Below are positions 10,666-18,476 of a stretch of 64,000 nucleotides of DNA, piece after piece (the first letter of the stretch is position 1; each line of letters opens with the position of its first letter). A program made the position numbers and the translations under genes. This DNA is from Blastococcus sp. CT_GayMR19 (GTDB lineage Bacteria > Actinomycetota > Actinomycetes > Mycobacteriales > Geodermatophilaceae): positions 39,016-103,015 of the forward strand of contig NZ_SPQL01000016.1 in the NCBI RefSeq assembly GCF_004570385.1, given 5' to 3'. The notes under the pieces are model-generated. The model saw only the letters and a program-made list of their open reading frames with translations. It did not search any database and was not told where the DNA came from.

Positions 10666-10762
10666 CTCCTGCTCGACCCTCCGGTCTCTGTGCGGCCCGC
10701 GTCCGGCAGCATGCCCGGGGAAGGGTCGCACGCGGGCGGTCCAGGGCAGGGGAGGAGCCGCC

Positions 10763-11857
10763 ATGGGACCGCTGGAGGGCGTGCGCGTCGTCGAATTCGC
10801 CGGGCTGGGACCGGGACCGTTCTGCGGCATGCTGCTCGCCGACCTCGGCGCCGACGTCGTCCGCATCGACCGGCGGGGAGACCGTGGCGGGCTCATGGGC
10901 ACACTGGGCGCGACGTCGCTGCTGGACCGGGGCAAGCGCTCGATCGCCCTCGATCTCAAGGACCCGGCCGACCTCGACGTCGTCCGGGCGCTGGTCGCGC
11001 GGGCCGACGTCCTCCTCGAGGGCTTCCGGCCCGGGGTGATGGAACGGCTGGGCCTGGGGCCCGACGAGGCGCTGGCAGGCAACCCGGCGCTCGTCTACGG
11101 GCGGATGACCGGCTGGGGGCAGACCGGTCCGCTGTCGGCCAGCGCCGGCCACGACATCGGCTACATCGCCCTCACCGGTGCGCTCGGCGCCACCGGCCGC
11201 CCGGACGAGCGGCCCGCGCCACCGATGAACCTGCTGGGCGACTTCGGCGGTGGGGGAGTGTTCCTCGCGCTGGGTGCCCTGGCCGCGCTGATCTCGGCCC
11301 GCGGCACCGGTCGGGGCCAGGTGGTGGACGCCGCGATCGTCGACGGCACCGCCGTCCTGACGACGATGATCCACGGCATGCTGGACGGCGGTTCCTGGGT
11401 GGACCACCGCGGGGTGAACCTGCTGGACACCGGGGCGCCGTTCTACGACGTCTACCGCTGCGCCGACGGGCGGTTCGTCGCCGTCGGCGCGCTCGAGGAG
11501 CAGTTCTACGCGGCGCTGGTCCGCGGTCTGGGCCTGGACGGCGAGGCGTTGCCGCCCCGGGAGGACCCGCGGCAGTGGCCGGCGCTGCGGGACCGATTCA
11601 CGCAAGCGTTCGCCTCGCGGACCCGTGCCGAGTGGTGGGCGGTCTTCGCGGGAACCGACGCCTGCGTCGCGCCGGTGCTGTCCCTGGTGGAGGCGACCGC
11701 CGACCCGCACAACGTCGATCGCGGGGTGTTCGTGGAGGTGGACGGCGTCGTGCAGCCCGCCGTCGCCCCCCGGTTCTCGGCCACGCCGGGCTCGGTGGGC
11801 CGGGTGCCCGCGGTGGGGGAGCACGACCAGGAGATCCGCGCCGAGCTCGGCCTCTGA
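10763..11857 (+). CDS. CoA-transferase family III / alpha-methylacyl-CoA racemase-like
   Basis: 364-aa CaiB/BaiF-fold protein. It opens with the racemase-type segment LEGVRVVEFAGLGPGPFCGMLLADLGADV and continues with LDLKDPADL and the G-rich DFGGGG loop typical of AMACR/Mcr proteins. The likely reaction is epimerisation of 2-methylacyl-CoA for beta-oxidation of branched or sterol side chains; a CoA transfer role cannot be excluded. The start at 10763 has GGGGAGGAG upstream. It is a single-gene unit, converging on the NAGGN operon with duplicated hairpins between. Confidence 0.88.
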   Translation: MGPLEGVRVVEFAGLGPGPFCGMLLADLGADVVRIDRRGDRGGLMGTLGATSLLDRGKRSIALDLKDPADLDVVRALVARADVLLEGFRPGVMERLGLGPDEALAGNPALVYGRMTGWGQTGPLSASAGHDIGYIALTGALGATGRPDERPAPPMNLLGDFGGGGVFLALGALAALISARGTGRGQVVDAAIVDGTAVLTTMIHGMLDGGSWVDHRGVNLLDTGAPFYDVYRCADGRFVAVGALEEQFYAALVRGLGLDGEALPPREDPRQWPALRDRFTQAFASRTRAEWWAVFAGTDACVAPVLSLVEATADPHNVDRGVFVEVDGVVQPAVAPRFSATPGSVGRVPAVGEHDQEIRAELGL

Positions 11858-11912
11858 CCCGCTTTCGGTACCGAAAGCGGGGCTGCGCCCGGCGGCTTTC
11901 GGTACCGAAAGC
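11858..11912. terminator. Twin identical palindromes between convergent genes
   Basis: Two copies of the perfect palindrome GCTTTCGGTACCGAAAGC (copy 1 at 11861-11878 inside a longer CCC...GGG stem 11858-11881, copy 2 at 11895-11912). They are separated by a 16-nt spacer between the convergent CoA-transferase and ngg genes. Each could act as a bidirectional terminator. Confidence 0.7.
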
Positions 11913-11917
11913 GGGAA

Positions 11918-13681
11918 CTAGCGGCGGCGGGTCTCGGGGAAGAGCAGGTCGACGAACCGCTCGGCGACCGGCTGCGGCTCGTGGTTGGCCAGGCCCGGCC
12001 GCTCGTTGGCCTCGATGAAGACGTAGTCGGGGCCGCCGACGTCCGGCACCAGGAAGTCCAGCCCCGTGACGGGGATGCCGAGCTCGGTCGCGGCGCGGAC
12101 CGACGCCTGGGCGATCTCCGGGTGCAACCGCTCGGTGACGTCCTCGATGGTGCCGCCGGTGTGCAGGTTCGCCGTCCGCCGGACCTGGATCCGCTCGCCG
12201 TTCGGCGGGACGTCGTCCATGGTCCAGCCCGCCTCGGCGACCACTTCGGCCGTGATGTCGTCCAGCGGGATGCGGGACTCACCGTCGGTGGCCCGCTCCC
12301 GGCGCCGGCTGGTCGCGCGGACCAGCTGCGCCACCGGGCTGCGCCCGTCCCCGACCACCTCGGCGGGACGGCGGACGGCGGCGGCGACCACCTGCCGGTC
12401 GATCACGATGACCCGCAGGTCGTCCCCCTCCACGAGCTCCTCGACGAGCACGTCCGGGCAGAACTGCAGGGCATGGTCGACGGCGCGGGCGAGGCCGGCG
12501 TCGTCCGTCACGCCGACGGTGATGCCGCGCCCCTGTTCACCGCGGGCCGGCTTGACCACGACCGCGCCGACCTCCCGCATCAGCGCGGCCGCGGCGGCCA
12601 GGTCGCCCTCGGCGGCGACCGCCCCGCGGGCCACCCGCACCCCGGCGCGCTCCATGATCCGGCGGGTCACCCGCTTGTCGTCGCACCGGCTCAGCGCCAC
12701 GGCGGAGGTGAACTCCGACAGCGACTCGAGCGTGAGCACGGACCGGCCGCCGACCGACAGCCGCATCTCGCCCCACTCGGGATCGGTCACCTCGACCCGG
12801 ATCCCGCGCCGGAGCGCCTCGTCGGCGATGATCCGCGCGTACGGGTTCAGCTGCTCGAGCCCCGGCGGGCGGGCGGCGAACAGCGGGGTGTTGATCGGGT
12901 TCTTCCGCTTGACGCAGACGGCGGCGACCCGCGTGAAGCCGAGCTTGCGGTACAGCAGGATCGCGCCGGCGTTGTCGTGCATGACCGAGAGATCCAGGTA
13001 CGCCCGGCCGCGGCCGACGTAGCGCTCGGCGAGGACGCGGACCAGGGCCTCCCCGGTGCCGGGCGGGGCGTCCTGGGCGTGGACGGCGAGGCACCACAGG
13101 CTGGTGCCGCCCTCCGGGTCGCCGAAGGCGAGCTGGTGGTCGACGCCGGTGACGGTGCCGACGATCGTCCCGGTCCGCCGGTCCTCCGCGACCAGGTAGG
13201 TGAAGGGCCGGGTCCGATGGTTGGCCCACATGACGCCGGCATCGCCGGTCACCATGCCGTTGACGGCGTAGATCGCGTTGATCCGGTCCATGTCCGCCTG
13301 GGACGTCACCGTCCGCACGAACACGCCACGGATGAGTTCGGAGCGTGGCCGGTAGCGGTGCAGGTCGAGGCGGTAGGTGTAGGAGGGGTCGATGAACAGC
13401 TCGTCCGGTGCGAGCCCCACCAGCACGTGGGGGTCGCGCGGGTAGATGCAGATGTCCCGCTCGCCGGTCTCCTCCGCGCGCAGCGCGTCGACCAGGTCCC
13501 GCAGGTCGGGGAACGTCTGGCCGAAGATCAGCCGCCCCCAGCCCAGGTCCAGGACGACGTCGGTCTGCATCCCCTGGAGCTGATGCTCGGAGGGCTGCTT
13601 CCAGGAGCGGCTGGTGATCGCCGGCGCGGAGGCCACCGGCGTGCGCCGGCGATGGCCGGCGACCCGTGGGGTTCCGGACAC
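11918..13681 (-). CDS. N-acetylglutaminylglutamine synthetase (GNAT + ATP-grasp)
   Basis: 587-aa fusion of an N-terminal GNAT acetyltransferase (about residues 100-300, GTVTGVDHQLAFGD...LWCLAV, GEALVRVLAERYVGRG) and a C-terminal ATP-grasp ligase (about 330-585, VVVKPARGEQGRGITVGV, FIEANERPGLANH). The family N-terminal signature SWKQPSEHQLQGMQTDV is present. In Sinorhizobium meliloti this enzyme makes N-acetylglutaminylglutamine, the precursor of the osmolyte NAGGN. The GTG at 13681 was chosen: it begins 5 nt after the asnO stop, and GAGG lies 9 nt upstream. A GTG at 13636 is an alternative. It is coupled to the amidotransferase upstream. Confidence 0.9.
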   Translation of the reverse strand: MSGTPRVAGHRRRTPVASAPAITSRSWKQPSEHQLQGMQTDVVLDLGWGRLIFGQTFPDLRDLVDALRAEETGERDICIYPRDPHVLVGLAPDELFIDPSYTYRLDLHRYRPRSELIRGVFVRTVTSQADMDRINAIYAVNGMVTGDAGVMWANHRTRPFTYLVAEDRRTGTIVGTVTGVDHQLAFGDPEGGTSLWCLAVHAQDAPPGTGEALVRVLAERYVGRGRAYLDLSVMHDNAGAILLYRKLGFTRVAAVCVKRKNPINTPLFAARPPGLEQLNPYARIIADEALRRGIRVEVTDPEWGEMRLSVGGRSVLTLESLSEFTSAVALSRCDDKRVTRRIMERAGVRVARGAVAAEGDLAAAAALMREVGAVVVKPARGEQGRGITVGVTDDAGLARAVDHALQFCPDVLVEELVEGDDLRVIVIDRQVVAAAVRRPAEVVGDGRSPVAQLVRATSRRRERATDGESRIPLDDITAEVVAEAGWTMDDVPPNGERIQVRRTANLHTGGTIEDVTERLHPEIAQASVRAATELGIPVTGLDFLVPDVGGPDYVFIEANERPGLANHEPQPVAERFVDLLFPETRRR

Positions 13682-13685
13682 CGGA

Positions 13686-15467
13686 TCAGACCTCGTGGGT
13701 CTGCAGCCAGAGCTCGAGCAGGCCCAGCTGCCAGAGCTTGTTCCCCTTGAGCGGGGTGAGCTCCCCGTTGGGGTCGGCGAGGAGCTCACGCACGTACTCG
13801 GGCCGGAACAGCCCCCGCTCGCGGGCGGGCTCGCTCGCCAGCGCGTCCCGGACGAGGTCGAGCACCTTGCCCTCGAGGTGGGTGATCGCCGGCACCGGGA
13901 AGTAGCCCTTCGGACGGTCGATCACCTCCGGCGGGATGATCCGCCGGCCGATCGCCTTGAGGACGCCCTTGCCGCCGTCCGCGAGCTTCAGCTCGGGTGG
14001 GCACATCGCGGCCAGCTCGACCAGGTCGTGGTCGAGGAACGGCACACGGGCCTCCAGACCCCACGCCATGGACATGTTGTCGACCCGCTTGACCGGGTCG
14101 TCGACCAGCATGATCTCGCTGTCCAGGCGCAGCCCGGCGTCCACGGAGGTCTCGGCCCCCGGGCGGGTCATGTGCGCCCGGACGAACGCCAGGCTGGGGT
14201 CCTCGTCGAGGGCGTACCGGTCGGCGACGATCCGGCTCATCTGTGCGTGGTCGCGGTCGTGGAACCGCTTCGCGTACTCCGCGATCGCCGCCTCTCGGTC
14301 CAGCCCGGCCAGCGGCGGGTACCAGTGGTAGCCCGCGAACACCTCGTCGGCGCCCTGGCCCGACTGCACGACGCGGATGGACTGCGAGACGCGCTCGCTG
14401 AGCAGGTCGAAGGCGACGACGTCGTGGCTGACCATCGGCTCGGCCATGGCACCGATCGCGTGCCCGAGGGCACCGGCGAGCTCGTCGGAGCTGACCCGGA
14501 TGCGGTGGTGGTCGGTGGAGAAGTGCTCGGCGATCACGTCGGAGTAGGCGAACTCGTCGCCCTCCTGCCCGCCGACGGTCTCGAACCCGATCGAGTACGT
14601 CGCCAGCCCCGTCTGCCCCTCCTGGGCCAGCAGCCCGACGATCAGGCTCGAGTCCAGGCCGCCGGAGAGCAGGACGCCCACCGGGATGTCGGCGACGAGG
14701 CGGCGGCGGACGGCGACCCGCAGGGCCTCCTCGACGGCGTCCTCCCAGTCGCGGGCGGTCCACTTCGCGTGCTCGGGACGGCGCTCGTAGCGCGGCTCCC
14801 AGTAGCGGTGCTCGCGGCTCGTGCCGTCGGGCTCGATCACCCGCACCGTCGCCGGGGGCAGCTTGCGGACGCCGCTCAGCAGCGTCCGCGGAGCCGGGAC
14901 GACGGCGTGCCAGGACATGTAGTGGTGCAGCGCGACCGGGTCGACGGAGGTGTCCACGTCACCCGCCCGCAGCAGCGCGGGCAGCGTCGAGGCGAACCGC
15001 AGCCGCCTGGACGTCTCGGACAGGTACAGCGGCTTGATCCCCAGCCGGTCGCGGGCCATGACCACGCGGCCGGTGTCGCGCTCGTGGATCACGAAGGCGA
15101 ACATCCCGTGCAGGTGGTCCACGACGTCGGTGCCCCAGCGGTGATACCCCTTGAGGATCACTTCGGTGTCGCTGTGCGAGAAGAAGCGGTAGCCGTGGCC
15201 CTCCAGCTCGGCCCGCAGCTCCTGGTAGTCGTAGATGCAGCCGTTGAAGACGGCGGTGAGGCCCAGCTCGTTGTCGACCATCGGCTGCGCGCCGCAGGGG
15301 GACAGGTCGATGACCGACAGCCGGCGGTGCCCGAAGGCCACCCGGCCCGCGCTCCACGAGCCCTGGCCGTCCGGCCCGCGGGGCACGAGCGCCTCGACCA
15401 CCCGGGCGACGGCTGTCGTGTCGGCCGTCGTCCCGTCGAATGTGATCTCGCCGCAGAGGCCGCACAT
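13686..15467 (-). CDS. asnO: N-acetylglutaminylglutamine amidotransferase (asparagine synthetase-like)
   Basis: 593-aa class II glutamine amidotransferase. After Met removal, Cys2 of MCGLCGE is the glutaminase nucleophile, followed by RGPDGQGSW. The synthetase half carries the pyrophosphatase loop GVLLSGGLDSS. Pairing with the GNAT-ATP-grasp gene identifies it as the NAGGN amidotransferase rather than general AsnB. It should amidate N-acetylglutaminylglutamine to NAGGN, a dipeptide osmoprotectant. No ribosome site precedes the ATG; a TTAGAT -10-like word ends 8 nt upstream, so the mRNA may be leaderless. Confidence 0.92.
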   Translation of the reverse strand: MCGLCGEITFDGTTADTTAVARVVEALVPRGPDGQGSWSAGRVAFGHRRLSVIDLSPCGAQPMVDNELGLTAVFNGCIYDYQELRAELEGHGYRFFSHSDTEVILKGYHRWGTDVVDHLHGMFAFVIHERDTGRVVMARDRLGIKPLYLSETSRRLRFASTLPALLRAGDVDTSVDPVALHHYMSWHAVVPAPRTLLSGVRKLPPATVRVIEPDGTSREHRYWEPRYERRPEHAKWTARDWEDAVEEALRVAVRRRLVADIPVGVLLSGGLDSSLIVGLLAQEGQTGLATYSIGFETVGGQEGDEFAYSDVIAEHFSTDHHRIRVSSDELAGALGHAIGAMAEPMVSHDVVAFDLLSERVSQSIRVVQSGQGADEVFAGYHWYPPLAGLDREAAIAEYAKRFHDRDHAQMSRIVADRYALDEDPSLAFVRAHMTRPGAETSVDAGLRLDSEIMLVDDPVKRVDNMSMAWGLEARVPFLDHDLVELAAMCPPELKLADGGKGVLKAIGRRIIPPEVIDRPKGYFPVPAITHLEGKVLDLVRDALASEPARERGLFRPEYVRELLADPNGELTPLKGNKLWQLGLLELWLQTHEV

Positions 15468-15475
15468 GCAGACCG

Positions 15476-15481
15476 ATCTAA
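15476..15481 (-). promoter_or_regulatory. Possible -10 element of the NAGGN operon
   Basis: Minus-strand TTAGAT, 8 nt before the asnO ATG, in a gene with no Shine-Dalgarno sequence. Fits a leaderless transcript; weak evidence. Confidence 0.35.
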
Positions 15482-15552
15482 CCCGCGGGGCGGGGGCCCC
15501 GCGATGCGGGGACGGCGCGGCGTGAGCGAGTTCACGCGGTCCTTACACCGCC

Positions 15553-15566
15553 GTTCCACGTGGAAC
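15553..15566. promoter_or_regulatory. parS-like palindrome (intergenic)
   Basis: Perfect palindrome GTTCCACGTGGAAC, followed by A and preceded by C. It matches the chromosomal ParB site consensus TGTTTCACGTGAAACA except for two symmetrical changes. It lies in the asnO/aldo-keto reductase divergent gap. A second identical copy is at 33031-33044. Confidence 0.5.
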
Positions 15567-15622
15567 ACGAACCCGCCCAGGTCCAGCGTGTGGGGGTCGC
15601 CGGGAAAGGGCAGGGCTGGGAG

Positions 15623-16633
15623 GTGGACACCCGGACTCTCGGCACGTTGACCGTCTCGGCCCAGGGACTGGGCTGCATGGGGATGAGCGAGTTCTACGGA
15701 ACCGGCGACCAGGCGGAGGCGGAACGGACCATCCATCGAGCACTGGACCTGGGCGTCACCTTCCTCGACACCGCGGACATGTACGGCCCCTTCACCAACG
15801 AGCAGCTGGTCGGCTCGGCGATCGCCGGTCGACGCGACGAGGTCGTCGTCGCGACCAAATTCGGCAACGAGCGCGGCGAGGACGGCTCCTTCCGTGGCAT
15901 CAACGGCCGGCCCGAGTACGTCCGGACGGCGTGCGACACCTCGCTCCAGCGGCTCGGCGTCGAGGTGATCGACCTCTACTACCAGCATCGGGTGGACACG
16001 ACGGTGCCGATCGAGGAGACGTGGGGCGCTCTCCGCGAGCTGGTCGAGGCCGGCAAGATCCGCCACGCCGGCATATCCGAGGCCGCGCCGGAGACCATCC
16101 GCCGGGCCCACGCGGTCCAGCCGGTGACGGCCGTCCAGACCGAGTACTCGCTGTGGACCCGCGATCCGGAGGACGACGGCGTGCTGGCCACGTGCGCCGA
16201 GCTCGGCATCGGCTTCGTCGCCTACTCCCCGATCGGGCGGGGCTTCCTGTCGGGCCGGATCCGCAGCGTCGACGACCTCGCGCCCGACGACTTCCGACGC
16301 CGCAGCCCGCGGTTCCAGGGCGAGGCGTTCGAGCGGAACCTTGCGCTGGTCGACCGGGTACGCGAGATCGCCGATCAGAAGGGCGTCACCCCCACGCAGC
16401 TCGCGCTGGCCTGGGTGATGGCGCAGAGCGAGCGGGCCGGGAGCCCGGCCGGGGTGGATAGGCCCGCCGTCGTGCCCATCCCCGGCACCAAGCGGGTCTC
16501 CTACCTGGAGGAGAACGCGGCGGCGGCCGACGTCGCGCTCGACGACGAGGACCTGCGCCGGCTGGACGAGGCGGCGCCGGCGGGGGCCGCGATGGGAGAC
16601 CGCTACCCGGACATGTCCTCGGTGCACCGCTGA
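15623..16633 (+). CDS. Aldo/keto reductase
   Basis: 336-aa NADPH-dependent TIM-barrel oxidoreductase of the AKR13/YakC-like group. The catalytic tetrad is visible: Asp and Tyr in [10 protein letters not shown], Lys in [11 protein letters not shown], His in [22 protein letters not shown] near the N-terminus and the C-terminal PIPGTKR cofactor loop are typical. The GTG at 15623, with AAAGGGCAGGG before it, gives the usual family length; a longer ATG start at 15560 would overlap the parS-like palindrome and add a non-conserved leader. The substrate cannot be inferred. It stands alone. Confidence 0.88.
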   Translation: MDTRTLGTLTVSAQGLGCMGMSEFYGTGDQAEAERTIHRALDLGVTFLDTADMYGPFTNEQLVGSAIAGRRDEVVVATKFGNERGEDGSFRGINGRPEYVRTACDTSLQRLGVEVIDLYYQHRVDTTVPIEETWGALRELVEAGKIRHAGISEAAPETIRRAHAVQPVTAVQTEYSLWTRDPEDDGVLATCAELGIGFVAYSPIGRGFLSGRIRSVDDLAPDDFRRRSPRFQGEAFERNLALVDRVREIADQKGVTPTQLALAWVMAQSERAGSPAGVDRPAVVPIPGTKRVSYLEENAAAADVALDDEDLRRLDEAAPAGAAMGDRYPDMSSVHR

Positions 16634-16727
16634 CCCTCCCGTCACGCCCGGCCTGTGCTGCCGGGCAGGATGACGGCGTGCGGGTCCCGGTCGTTCGAGC
16701 TGTGTTCCGCGGCGCGAGGCTCCCCGG

Positions 16728-17093
16728 GTGACGACGATCCTCGTCGCCGCGATCACCGTCGTCGCGCTGCTGCTCGCCCTGCTGGGCGCCGCCACCACCG
16801 TGGCCGGACGCCGCATCGGCCTGGTCCACCTGGCCGGCGCCGGCCTGCTCGAGGGCCTGCTGCTGCTCCAGGCCGGGATCGCCGTCGCCGCCCTGGCCGG
16901 CGGCACCCGCCCGGCCGACCCGCCGACGTTCCTCAGCTATCTCATCGGCGTGCTGCTCGTCCCGGTCGCCGGCGTCCTGTGGTCCCGCACCGAGCGGACC
17001 CGCTGGGCCGGCACCGTGATCGCGGTGGCGGCCCTGGTCGTCGCGGTCATGGTCTGGCGGCTGCTGCAGCTGTGGGAGGCCACCGGTGTCTGA
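16728..17093 (+). CDS. Small four-TM membrane protein, unknown
   Basis: 121-aa very hydrophobic protein with four predicted helices (about residues 3-25, 35-57, 68-86, 95-113) and no soluble domain. GTG start at 16728. The next gene begins 8 nt before this one ends, so both are probably one unit. No family was recognised; the pattern resembles small integral proteins annotated only as hypothetical in actinobacteria. Confidence 0.75.
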   Translation: MTTILVAAITVVALLLALLGAATTVAGRRIGLVHLAGAGLLEGLLLLQAGIAVAALAGGTRPADPPTFLSYLIGVLLVPVAGVLWSRTERTRWAGTVIAVAALVVAVMVWRLLQLWEATGV

Positions 17094-17529
17094 GCACCCA
17101 GCGGCGGACCGTGGTGCCCTGCCCGACGGCACGGTCACCGGGCCCGGGCGCGTGCTCGTCGCGCTCTACGGGATCTTCGCGCTGGCGGCCGGTGCGCGCG
17201 CCGCGGTGCAGGTGAGCACCCGGTTCGGCGAGGCGCCGCTGGCGTACCTGCTCTCGGCGCTCGCCGCCGTCGTCTACGTGGTCGCCACGGCCGGTCTCGT
17301 GCGCGGCGGCCGGTCCGGACGGCGGACGGCGCTGGTCGCGATCACGGTCGAGCTCGTCGGCGTCCTCGTCGTGGGGACACTGTCGCTGGCCGACCCGGGC
17401 GCCTTCCCGGACGAGACGGTGTGGTCGGGCTACGGCCGCGGCTACTTCTTCGTCCCGCTCGTGCTGCCCGTCCTGGGGCTCTGGCTGCTCCGCTCCCGCG
17501 CCGGCGGGCCCGCGGCCCGGGAGCGGTAG
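17086..17529 (+). CDS. Small four-TM membrane protein, unknown
   Basis: 147-aa protein: a polar N-terminus of about 20 residues, then four predicted helices (about 24-42, 52-72, 80-100, 118-136) and a basic tail. It overlaps the preceding membrane gene by 8 nt and is read in another frame. The pair may form a complex, which is inference from coupling only. It faces the glycine-rich gene convergently. Confidence 0.75.
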   Translation: MSEHPAADRGALPDGTVTGPGRVLVALYGIFALAAGARAAVQVSTRFGEAPLAYLLSALAAVVYVVATAGLVRGGRSGRRTALVAITVELVGVLVVGTLSLADPGAFPDETVWSGYGRGYFFVPLVLPVLGLWLLRSRAGGPAARER

Positions 17530-17549
17530 CGGGGAGCGAGCGTGCGGGT

Positions 17550-18326
17550 CTAGAAGTCCCCGCCCCCGAAATCGCCACCCCCGAAGTCGCCGCCGCCGGA
17601 GTCCCAGCCGTTGTCGGCGCCGCCGGCGAAGTCGGCGTTCGGGTCGCCGCCGTAGTCGCCGCCCTGGTCGCCGTAGTCGCCGCCCGACGCCTCCTGGGAC
17701 ATCCCTTCCTCGTCCCCGCCGCCGAACAGCCCGCCGTCACCCGCGCCCGTGTCGAACAGGGCGTCCGCGACCGCGGTGCCGATGACGAGGCCGCCGATGG
17801 TGCCCAGCAGGCTGCCGCCGATCATGCTGCCCATCCCGGGCCCGCCGTAGCCGCCCCCGTAGCCGCCGCCGTATCCGCCGCGGCCGTACCCGCCCTGCCC
17901 GTACCCGCCCGGTCCATGGCCGCCCGGTCCGTAGCCCGGCCCACCGCCCAGGGCGCGCTCGAGGGTGCCCGGCTGCCGGACCTCCGCCCGCGTCGCGACC
18001 CGGGCGAGGGTGGCGGGGTCGTCGGTGCGCGGGCGCTCACCGGCCGGGACGGCGGCGGCCAGCTGCGCGAGGACCTGCTGCCGCTGGTCGGCGTCCAGCT
18101 TCGCGAAGGCCTCGGCGTGCGCCTGCTCGATCTGCTCGGGCGGTGCGGTGCGCAGCAGGTACCGGTAGCGCTCGATGGCCTGCTCGTCGGACACCCCGCC
18201 CTGGCCGTGCCCCCCGTGACCGCCGCCGTAGCCACCACCGCCGTAGCCGCCGTGGTCGCCCTGCTGTGCCGGCGGCGGGTACTGGTGATGCTGGCGTCGG
18301 CCGAAGAGTCGGTCGAGCAGTCCCAT
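17550..18326 (-). CDS. Glycine-rich protein with helical core, unknown
   Basis: 258-aa protein. The ATG at 18326 has GGAGGAACCGCC before it. After a basic start (MGLLDRLFGRR) comes a Gly/Tyr/His-rich stretch, a helical domain of about 70 residues (SDEQAIERYRYLLRTAPPEQIEQAHAEAF read in parts), then GGYGQGGYGRGGYG-type repeats, a hydrophobic glycine-zipper segment (GGSLLGTIGGLVIGTAVADALF) and an acidic Gly/Asp tail ending in GGGDF repeats. The zipper may insert in or bind membrane. Similar proteins occur in actinobacteria without known role. Confidence 0.8.
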   Translation of the reverse strand: MGLLDRLFGRRQHHQYPPPAQQGDHGGYGGGGYGGGHGGHGQGGVSDEQAIERYRYLLRTAPPEQIEQAHAEAFAKLDADQRQQVLAQLAAAVPAGERPRTDDPATLARVATRAEVRQPGTLERALGGGPGYGPGGHGPGGYGQGGYGRGGYGGGYGGGYGGPGMGSMIGGSLLGTIGGLVIGTAVADALFDTGAGDGGLFGGGDEEGMSQEASGGDYGDQGGDYGGDPNADFAGGADNGWDSGGGDFGGGDFGGGDF

Positions 18327-18464
18327 GGCGGTTCCTCCACTTGCGACGGCGCGGGCCCCTGACGAGGACGGACACCTCCGGGCCTTCCCCGTACCAACGC
18401 GGTCCACACCCGGTCGGTGCCCGACCTGCAGCAGGTCTCGTGCATGGAACCGGTGGCACGCGGT

Positions 18465-18470
18465 TAAATT
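18465..18470 (+). promoter_or_regulatory. -10 element of the LOV phosphatase gene
   Basis: TAAATT fits the actinobacterial TANNNT -10 box and sits 6 nt before the GTG start, implying a leaderless mRNA. It is the most AT-rich spot in the gap to the glycine-rich gene. Confidence 0.5.
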
Positions 18471-18476
18471 GCCTGT

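Noticed and set aside
10282..10762. Fluoride riboswitch before the crcB pair
   Set aside because: The short gap shows no pattern I can match to the fluoride riboswitch core.
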